DNA of 26,050 nt, taken from positions 38,552-64,601 of the forward strand of contig NW_014578392.1 of the NCBI RefSeq assembly GCF_000485595.1. Reading direction: 5' to 3'. This DNA comes from Priapulus caudatus. Taxonomy: Eukaryota > Priapulida > Priapulimorpha > Priapulimorphida > Priapulidae. The position numbers were made by a program, and so were the translations under genes. The notes under the pieces were generated by a model. That model saw only the letters and a program-made list of their open reading frames with translations, ran no database searches and had not been told where the DNA came from. Positions 19,357 through 26,050 of this stretch are shown piece by piece. Numbering within the stretch: the stretch's first letter is position 1; each line of letters begins with the position of its first letter.

Positions 19357-19431
19357 TTTTACGCTCTTTGTGCTGCAATCTCTTATCAATGTCTGTCTAC
19401 GTTCTTCGAGTTTGTCTCCCTACCTCTCCCC

Positions 19432-19476
19432 TTTTTATACGCTGAGCGAGCCACCACTGTCACCAGTCTGACGTCA
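19432..19476 (-). promoter_or_regulatory. minus-strand core promoter with CRE and TATA box
   Basis: A perfect palindromic CRE, TGACGTCA (19469-19476), lies about 30 bp upstream of TATAAAAA (19432-19439). Transcription would start near 19405 and reach the ATG at 19356 after a short leader. An octamer ATGCAAAT (19644-19651) and the 147-bp repeats lie further upstream. The motifs are seen directly; activity is inferred. Confidence 0.6.
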
Positions 19477-19628
19477 TCCCCCATTGTATGACGCCACACA
19501 GGCTTCGCACGCCCCAGCTTCATTTCCAGCTGTGAGATTCTCTTATTCCTCTCACTCTGCCCATCACAGCTCCTCTTCCCGAGGGAGTAGACTCTCCGTT
19601 TTTGGCAGGTCGGAAGGGCTACCCGTGA

Positions 19629-19933
19629 CGTATCAGCCTTCCGATTTGCATCGCCGTCCGACATCGGCCGGCCGCCATATGGCGACCGCCGTCGGCCGAC
19701 CTTTCAGCGGCGCTACCGTCGCCCCGGTAAACTTCTTCTGTCCTTCCTGCGGTAGGCGGCTAGGTCTCCTTGCGACGTATCGGCTTCCCGAATTACGTCG
19801 CCGTCCGACGTCGGCCGGTCGCCGTATGGCGACCGCCGTCGGCCGACCTTTCAGCGGCGCTACCGTCGCCCCGGTAAACTTCTTCTGTCCTTCCTGCGGT
19901 ACGCGGCTAGGTCTCCTTGCGACGTATCGGCTC
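19629..19933. repeat. 147-bp GC-rich tandem repeat, two units plus a stub
   Basis: Units start at 19629 and 19776 with CGTATC(A/G)GC and a third begins at 19923, cut after about 11 bases. Units are nearly identical except in their first 30 bases; only the unit nearest the promoter has the octamer. Each holds a palindrome-like core around GTCGCC and GGCGACC. Because 147 is a multiple of 3, both strands stay open. Confidence 0.92.
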
Positions 19934-19934
19934 T

Positions 19935-20178
19935 CCCCTGGCTGGACATGGCTTACTTTGGGGGTGTGGATACAGTCCACTACACTACAGCAACCATAAC
20001 CATACGAAATGCATATCGAAACTCCTTCGCTGATGGATTGTCCCGGAATCCGCCCTTTCGCCGAATAGTAGAGAACAAATTCTCAACAATATCTTGATTA
20101 ACCCGAGATGTGAACAGAAAACGAATATCTGTGCTTTCCTTCATGTGCTGCCACAGCTGCGAAATACAAGAAATGGCA
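19935..20178. repeat. direct repeat A (second copy), 244 bp
   Basis: Its right side continues into the P-type transposase. Its left side stops at the cassette's third 147-bp repeat, where both sequences share a TCCC/CCCC overlap. Confidence 0.95.
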
Positions 20179-21000
20179 AGCCTCCATCCTTTGACAAACA
20201 ACACATTTCTTGATCCAAGCACTGTCAAGATTTGAAGTACAGCTAAGCATGATTCGAAGAATGACTTATGTGCAGAATTTTCTCAAGGCCTCAATTTCTT
20301 GGGGTCCTTAAAAAACCCGCTGTTAAATGAATCAAACAGTCCATCAATCATTTCAATGAACTCTGCCGTATGTACAGCCTCCCCAGGCAACTTTCCAAGA
20401 GCTGCATATGTGTAGATGCCCGCGGCTACCGAATGGCTGAGCACCTGCGCTGCTCTTTGTTAACTCTCATTTTAGAGAAGCTGTTTAGTACAAAGTGGCC
20501 TTTGGTCAGTTTATGAGCTTTTCTAATGGGCAACTGTCAATCATGCTCAAAAGTTGTGAGTATGTGCCCATCGGATATGTTTCATTCTGCCATCCTCTCC
20601 CTTTACTTCAAACACATGCTTTTCCAAATTTGATCTTGTGTTTTTTAACAAGTGTGGTGGGTCATGCATACAATATATCTTGGCTCTCCCGTGGATGAAG
20701 AAAGGATGATCTTCTGTCACACCCAAGTTGGTGTAGAGTCGAACATTGCTAGAGCCTTGGTCACAAACCACGGCCTTAGGCTGTAGTCCAATGTCCTTTA
20801 CCTTTTGTAAGCATTCCTTTAGTAATGGTTCCAGTTTCTCAGCCGTTGTGGCGTCTCTCAACAAAAGTAACGTAGAGGTTGCTTCCATTTTCCTATTAAG
20901 CCTCTAACCATGAAAACGAGAGCATGGTTGGCAGGACGTGGCGTCTTCCCTAGAGATCCAAAGTCCTCAAAACCTGAATCTTCTAGTGGCCCTCCCAAAG
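19980..21000 (-). pseudogene. P-element/THAP9-type transposase relic
   Basis: The minus strand encodes successive blocks of a P-type transposase in shifting frames. The first is an ANHALVFMVRGLIGKWKQP region near 20900-20980. Next is the RNase H-like core at 20547-20888, with VVCDQGSSNV and DPPHLLKN. Then come FSKMRVN and SHSVAAGIYTYAALGKL near 20340-20500. The C-terminal block is at 19980-20228, with DIVENLFSTIRRKGGFRDNP. At least two frameshifts (near 20870 and 20450) and a stop near 20290 disable it. The N-terminal THAP DNA-binding domain and the terminal repeats are not seen, so only the middle and C-terminal portions survive. A domesticated THAP9-like gene is unlikely given the breaks. 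Confidence 0.88.
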
Positions 21001-21215
21001 AATGACATCACCGTGCTGTGCTCACTTCTCACTCGCTAAAACAGAATGCACGTGCACTCTGCCGTTCCCGCCCTATACATTTTGCGATTACACTCAGCAG
21101 ATACAGCAACATCTGGGAACTTCGTGTGAACTTGCTTACTAAAATGGCGCTTGTAGCGACCCATGACCGACTACTCTGTGATTGGAGAGTGGTCTATCTT
21201 GCGCCTACGGCACTA

Positions 21216-21670
21216 TAGGTGGCATACAACAGTAAGCCTCCGCGATTGTTCACTGTTGCACTATTTCGTCTCTAGAAAAGGCCTTTTTTGGCATTTCTTT
21301 TTGCTGAAATTCGGCACTAGATTGCAATAATTTTCATTATGCACGCAAGTTAGATGCCTCGTGGACGTCTAGAAAGCATTAGAAGTAAAATTGGTCTTGT
21401 TGTGTATTCATGACATTCCGTCAGGTGGCGTATTCACAGCGACCGGTTGGTCATTTTTGTGTTTTGAAATAGTCAGACAACTTTGTAGAATTTCACATAG
21501 AGCTGGCAAAAGTTTCGAGCGGAGCATAGAGCATAAATCTGTAGTTATTTAACATGAATAAAGTATGTTGTGTAAGCGAAGTAACAGTGTGAGTATTTTT
21601 AATTAATATCTATTCGATGCTTATTCAGGCCTGCTGCCTATGGACGCCGTCTACTGTTGTTCACCACCTA
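21216..21670. mobile_element. mariner-like MITE, about 455 bp
   Basis: The ends are inverted repeats, TAGGTGG then three differing bases then ACAACAGTA (16 of 19), with a TA on each side (21214-21215 and 21671-21672). TA duplication and a TAGGT start fit Tc1/mariner-type elements. There is no transposase inside. The right flank up to 21990 holds nothing recognisable. Confidence 0.55.
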
Positions 21671-22000
21671 TAGGATCTTTGGCCAAGACAAACTGCAGTG
21701 ACAGCGACCAACCGTAACGATAAGAAAATCCAGTATGGCGTTTTACAACGTTCAAATATAATAGCGCTGTTTGAAATTCTCTTATTTTAACGTGTATTTC
21801 GAGGTAAATAGTAATTAAGAAATGATGCGATAGTTGCAAACATGTAACAGGTGAGGTCAAATGTGGTAATACATTATTTTATTGACGAAATTTTACGAAA
21901 TTAGGAGTTTGTTTTCAAGCTACCAGGTATTTCGTATGGGAGGGTGTCAGGCTCCTTTGTCGTGTAACAGTCGGAGAGCCTGGTCGGTTTACTACAGATA

Positions 22001-22065
22001 TAGCTCTAGTACTATAGCCCGCAGATCGCTGCCGCAGAGATCCGCGGGCTATAGTACTAGAGCTA
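22001..22065. repeat. 27-bp hairpin with 11-base loop
   Basis: The left arm at 22001-22027 and right arm at 22039-22065 are complementary over 27 bases with one mismatch (TAGCTCTAGTACTATAGCCC at the start). ACTACAGATAT occurs just outside or overlapping each arm (21991-22001 and 22064-22074). Confidence 0.93.
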
Positions 22066-22083
22066 CTACAGATATTACCCTAT

Positions 22084-22235
22084 CTCGCTCTAGCTCTAAT
22101 ACTATAGCTACATAGCCTAGTAAAGTAGAGCTAGGAGAGTAGCCTAGCTAGTAGAGATTAGCTCTAGTACTGCTCATAGGGTCTATGTCCCCCAGGGTAC
22201 TGCCGGAACTAGCTCTAGTACTATAGTATAGCTCC
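22084..22235. repeat. scattered AGCTCTAGTACTATAG motifs
   Basis: Further partial copies of the hairpin arm occur at about 22090-22107, 22158-22171 and 22210-22230, with many CTAG and AGCT steps between. The cluster looks like decayed copies of one palindromic unit. A related piece lies near 24787-24806. Confidence 0.6.
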
Positions 22236-22319
22236 AAGAAACGGTATTGATAGGGTTAGACTTTATATAGACAATTTGTCGCACAGCCTGGTCGGGCTAA
22301 CTATAGAGTATAGTATTAT

Positions 22320-22460
22320 GGGGTGCCAACGGTAAAAATATTATTTAGCACATTATATAGCGTATAAAGTCATTATTTACTAAATAATGCCTTTATATAA
22401 TAAATAATATATTATATAAATAAATAATACATTATTTAACATATAATATATTATATAATT
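22320..22460. repeat. AT-rich palindromic tract
   Basis: The tract is almost only A and T, made of ATTATTTA, TAAATAAT and TATATAAT pieces that pair with each other. There are no genes. Confidence 0.8.
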
Positions 22461-22873
22461 TTTTTGCTCTACATTCTTGACTATCGTCTTGGTGTGGTGC
22501 TGCACTCGCGCAACTGGCAATATCCTCTAATTAGGTACGTGCCTCGTGTGCGACTCCAGTTTTCGTCGTCTGACCCAAACTGGTATTGCGCCCATATACA
22601 TCATAAAATCACGACTGGGCATCAGATAAATGCGTCATCACATTCATCTATATTTTTTTCAGTAATTTTGCCCACTGACTGTTATGTTTTATCAGAAGTG
22701 AATATGTTTCTTTGGTGCTTCTAAATACCATCTTAATCAGCGAGAATAATACTTCTGAGTCGGAAGGAAAAGTGTCTATTTTCCGGTTTTGTTATGATTG
22801 AGGCGGGAAGTGCGTCTAGTCTGACAATTTGTGCCTGTCTTGTAATGGAATTTTGGCAAGTAACGATCTTCAA

Positions 22874-22942
22874 ATGAAAGAACATTCGGTGTGTTGGTTG
22901 CTGCTGTTTTGTTGTTCTATTCTTTTAATTGCATATTGCCAG
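22874..22942 (+). CDS. possible signal-peptide exon
   Basis: From ATG, 23 codons give MKEHSVCWLLLFCCSILLIA and three more residues: a charged start, a hydrophobic core of about 13 residues, then a small/polar end. The exon would stop at CAG followed by donor GTAGGC, in phase 0. This is a typical first exon of a secreted or membrane protein. No downstream exon was identified on this strand, so the gene is only a candidate. Reading through the donor gives an open frame to 23113 without recognisable motifs. Confidence 0.3.
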
Positions 22943-23113
22943 GTAGGCATATTTACTGCCACTCTTGCTTTTGGTGAGCCGCGAATGGATACAGCTCATC
23001 AGGACTCACAACACGTGCAATGGCGAGAAAGCTATATGGCCCAAGACGTTGCATGCGCCAGATGTTGCTTCATCGGGCGTCCTACCAAGTCATACGTAAT
23101 GTTTTACAGTTGA

Positions 23114-23524
23114 ATAAGTATGCATAACTTTTACTTATTAGCTTGAAACAAACTGAAAGTACTGAGCTCTATGCATTACAGGGGCAAAATGTGGCACATT
23201 TTTCTGTGTTTCTTATGTAGGATTGTTAGTGTAATGGCAAAAGGAACTCAATTTAAGATTATCCAATAGCACTGCAGTTTAGTTACCTAGCACGACATGA
23301 CTCTCTGAAAGTCACTCGACTGCTTTTTTGCGGCACACACAGGCTTGGCGGTTTCTTCCAAAGACACATGTATGCGGCATCATCTTAAGTACCAGAATAA
23401 GCTTATTCATGTATCTGTCAATAACACATATTATAATATAATTATCATGATAGATCGATCAAAGCTTTTAAATGTTTAAACAAAAGTTGTCGCAATGTGG
23501 GGCCCCTCCGACAGCATGCTCGCC
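23114..23524. other. no gene recognised
   Basis: No repeat, RNA gene or convincing ORF was seen. Confidence 0.4.
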
Positions 23525-23950
23525 GATTCACTGATATGTCGGCCTCAAGAACGAGAATACTAGCTGTGTCTTCTGTCGTGTATAAATTCAGTGGTGCACC
23601 TTCATTGGCGAAATTTGGCAACAACCCAAACGTTTTGGTGTCGGCGTTAAGATACAGTTTCTGGTAAAAGTTAGTGACTGCTGTGTATGTTGCCTGCATA
23701 CAGTTGCGGTTACAGCTCACTACACAAGGCATCTCTTGTTGTGCTACTGAGCTGCGACTATTCCTGGCAGTCGCAATGAGATGATTGACAAATCTTGACT
23801 CGATGATAAACATGCTGCTGCAGATCAGTCCACCCCGCGACACTACAGCCAGTGGTGGATTCATGGCGCGTGGATGGTGTCTATAGCGACCCCACCAATT
23901 AATTATTACAATGTAATAGTCACAGGATGCAAAACGGTACTGGTGATTTG
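23525..23950. repeat. macrosatellite unit, non-minisatellite part, first copy
   Basis: It aligns along its length to 25325-25750 (shared TAAATTCAGTGG, CTGGTAAAAGTTAGTGAC, CTGCGACTATTCCTG, AGTGGTGGATTCA, CCAATTAATTA). A 171-codon minus-strand ORF (23445-23960) crosses it but is not kept in the other copy, where indels change the frame. It may be an exon-derived sequence; no family was recognised. Confidence 0.8.
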
Positions 23951-24715
23951 CTTTCTGCAAAAGAGAGTCGTTCTTACCTGTTCTGCAAGATGGAGTTCGT
24001 TCTGCTTGCGGCCTGCGCAGAGAGAGTCGTTCTGCCTGGTTCTTAAGAGAGTCGTTCTGCCTGTGGCGCCGAGAAGGAGTCGTGGTTCTGCGTTCTGTAA
24101 ATAGGATCGTTCTGCCTGTGGCTGCGAGATGGAGTCGTGTCGCTGTTGCTGTAAAGAGGAGTGCGTTCTGCCTGTTCTGTACATGAGGAGTCGTTCTGAC
24201 TGTTCTGTAAAATGGAGCTCGTTTGCCTGTTCTGCTAAAGAGGAGTCGTTCGCCTGTGGTGCGAGAGGAGTCTTTCGCCTGTTCTGTAAAGAGGAGTCGT
24301 TTCCTGTGGCTTGCGAGAGAGAGTCGTCTGGCCTGTTCTGTAAAAGGAGTCGTTCTGCCTGTGGCTGCGAAAGGAGGTACCGTTCTGCCTGTTTGTAGAG
24401 GGAGTCGTTCTGCCCTTGTGGGCGCGAGAAGGATCGTTCTGCCTGATTCTGTAAAGAGGATCGTTCTGCTGTGGCTGACGAGAGGAGTCGTCGCCTGGTC
24501 TGTAAAGAGGAGTCGTTCGCCCTGTGTGCGAGGAGTCGTTCTGCTGTTCTGTAAGAGAAGGATCGTTCTGCTTTTTTAAAGCAGAGTCTTCTGCCCTTGG
24601 CTGCGAAGAGGAAGTGTTCTGCCTGTTATGTAAAGAGGAGTTCTGTCTGCCTGTGGCCTGCGAGAGAGTCGTTCTCGCCTGTTCTGGGCAACAGAGGAGT
24701 CGTTTGAGTTAGGGT
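23950..24715. repeat. 27-bp composite minisatellite
   Basis: Two alternating 27-bp units share GAGTCGTTCTGCCTGT and differ after it: TCTGTAAAGAG in type A and GGCTGCGAGAG in type B. Roughly 28 units are present. Most carry one or more single-base insertions or losses, so all the overlapping ORFs are artefacts of the repeat. Confidence 0.92.
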
Positions 24716-25324
24716 AAAGACTATTAAATTATGACAGTGTAATAGTCAGCGCTTAAAATAAATATTAATGTAGGAATATTATATAAAGCTATAGCTACTA
24801 GAGCTAGAATATATACGGAGGTGAAGGTCTGGGAGCCACAATTTTGTTATCCTACCTGAGTTCTTGTAGCGTTGTTTCCCTTTAGCTTTACGTGGTGGTC
24901 GGATTTTGACAAATGAGGATGAGGATATACACAGAAATTCCTTTAAAATGGCATTAGGTTGACTTTGCCTGTGTCCGAAATCTTCGTAAGATGCTAAAAT
25001 AATTATTCTCGATCTTTGTTATCGCTAAACTTTCAAAAAATCCCTTTTCTTTTGTTCAGAGACGAGTGATTCCAAATCGGAGAAGTAACTAGTAACCATG
25101 GCCTACTCAATGCACTCAATGTTGCATTTGCTATGTACATAGTTGCTATGGGTGTAGCCGCGACGTCATCTTACGTTATCACGTGACCCTCCTCAGCTGT
25201 GGGGATAGCAACACCCCTCGAGGACGCGAAAAAGTACCCGCAAGAGTGATGATCGTCAAGACGAACGTCTGTCGATTCGCGTTCGCGTTCACGTAATACG
25301 CCGAGCCGAACCTCTCTAATGTCG
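24716..25324. other. spacer between macrosatellite units
   Basis: A piece reading CAGTGTAATAGTCA just after the array resembles AATGTAATAGTCA before it (about 23915). ORFs at 25171-25413 on the minus strand overlap the start of the second unit; one reads CCKICHEGAPTEFIHEEGDS, but frames differ between copies. No gene is asserted. Confidence 0.4.
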
Positions 25325-25750
25325 CCTTCAGAGAACGAGAATACGTAGCTGTCACCTTCTTCGTGTATAAATTCAGTGGGTGCACCTTCATGGCAAATTT
25401 TGCAACAAACCAAATCGTTTTGTTGTGTCGCCGGTATAACAGTGTCTGGTAAAAGTTAGTGACTTACTGTTGTATGTGGCCTGCACTACAGTGTTGGGTT
25501 GAAGCCTCATGACACGAAGCCACTCTCTGTGTGTGCTCTACTGACCTGCGACTATTCCTGTGGCGTCGCCATTTGAGATGAATTGTACAAATTCTTGACT
25601 GTGAGAAAACATGGCTGGCTGCAGGATCACGTCCACCCGCGACATTACGACAGCAGTGGTGGATTCAGGGGGTGGATTGGTGTGTATAGCACCCCCCAAT
25701 TAATTAATTGACAAGTGTATATAGTCACGCGTATTGTACAAACGGTATCC
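25325..25750. repeat. macrosatellite unit, second copy
   Basis: It is homologous to 23525-23950, about 1.8 kb apart, with many single-base indels, and again leads directly into the minisatellite. Confidence 0.8.
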
Positions 25751-25759
25751 TCGTTGTTC

Positions 25760-26050
25760 TGGTGTTCTGAAAGAGGAGGTCGTTTGCCTGGATCTGCAAA
25801 AGAGGCATCGTTCTGGATCCTGTGGCTGCAGAGGAGTCGTTCTGTGCCTGTTCTGTAAAGAGGAGTCGTTCTGCCTGTCGAAGGACTCTGCTGCGTAAAG
25901 AGTGTGCTGCTGCAAGGAGTCGTTCTGGCCGGTTCTGTAAATCTGCTTGTAAAAGGAGCGTCTGCTGTTCTGTAAGAGTCGTTCTGCCTGTGGACTGCGA
26001 GAGAGTCGTTCTATGGCCTGGTCTGTAAAGGAGTGTTCGGCCTTCTGTAA
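25760..26050. repeat. 27-bp composite minisatellite, second array
   Basis: The same A and B units as at 23950-24715 continue to the window edge, so the array is cut by the window. Confidence 0.9.

Noticed and set aside
19484-19999. 171-codon plus-strand ORF and 115-codon minus-strand ORF over the 147-bp repeats
   Set aside because: The repeat length is divisible by three and stop-poor, so both strands stay open without coding meaning; regulatory repeats are the better reading.
23445-23960. 171-codon minus-strand ORF as a gene
   Set aside because: The homologous block at 25325-25750 does not keep the frame and no family was recognised.
23950-24715. Possible CRISPR array
   Set aside because: Units are contiguous minisatellite repeats without unique spacers, in a eukaryotic context.

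Overview
The window looks like nuclear DNA of an invertebrate animal. It is AT-rich, has almost no long intact host ORFs, and is dense in decayed transposons of types common in metazoans: pogo/Tigger, Ty3/gypsy, P/THAP9-type, MITEs and minisatellites. No operon, rRNA, tRNA or CRISPR array was seen. The species cannot be named from the sequence. Every recognisable coding relic lies on the minus strand.

Layout, left to right. 190-1882 is a frameshifted pogo/Tigger-like transposase whose second catalytic Asp is Gly. 2.5-4.1 kb is mostly unassigned. 4096-4998 is a broken acidic/C2H2/coiled-coil gene (copy 1). 5270-6160 is an LTR that carries a primer-binding site on one side and a polypurine tract on the other. 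6370-7250 is a GC-rich island with one C2H2-like finger. 7598-8090 is a MITE, followed after 3 bp by a possible host first exon (8094-8242).

8331-14298 is one Ty3/gypsy LTR retrotransposon on the minus strand, with both LTRs, a tRNA-Pro-like PBS and a textbook PPT. Its gag-pol ORF (10193-12478) is internally deleted in frame. It lost the gag zinc knuckle and protease active site, kept reverse transcriptase, and lost the end of RNase H and all integrase. The truncated RNase H is joined in frame to copy 2 of the zinc-finger/coiled-coil sequence, with a single TAA inside the second finger. A 497-bp MITE sits in the 5' LTR only.

16440-18893 is a second, more decayed Ty3/gypsy pol, joined at about 18893 to the end of a P/THAP9-type transposase. 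The main part of that transposase lies at 19980-21000. Between them is an A-B-A' structure: two 244-bp copies (one difference seen) of the gypsy/P junction flank an 843-bp GC-rich cassette. The cassette holds two 147-bp repeats, an octamer, a CRE, a TATA box and an acidic Ser-rich ORF, all oriented to the minus strand.

The right end holds a mariner-like MITE (21216-21670), a long perfect-looking hairpin (22001-22065), a possible signal-peptide exon (22874-22942), and a macrosatellite of about 1.8 kb period. The macrosatellite's 27-bp minisatellite is full of single-base indels, so base accuracy there may be low. The most unusual items are the RT/zinc-finger/coiled-coil fusion inside the retrotransposon and the A-B-A' promoter cassette.
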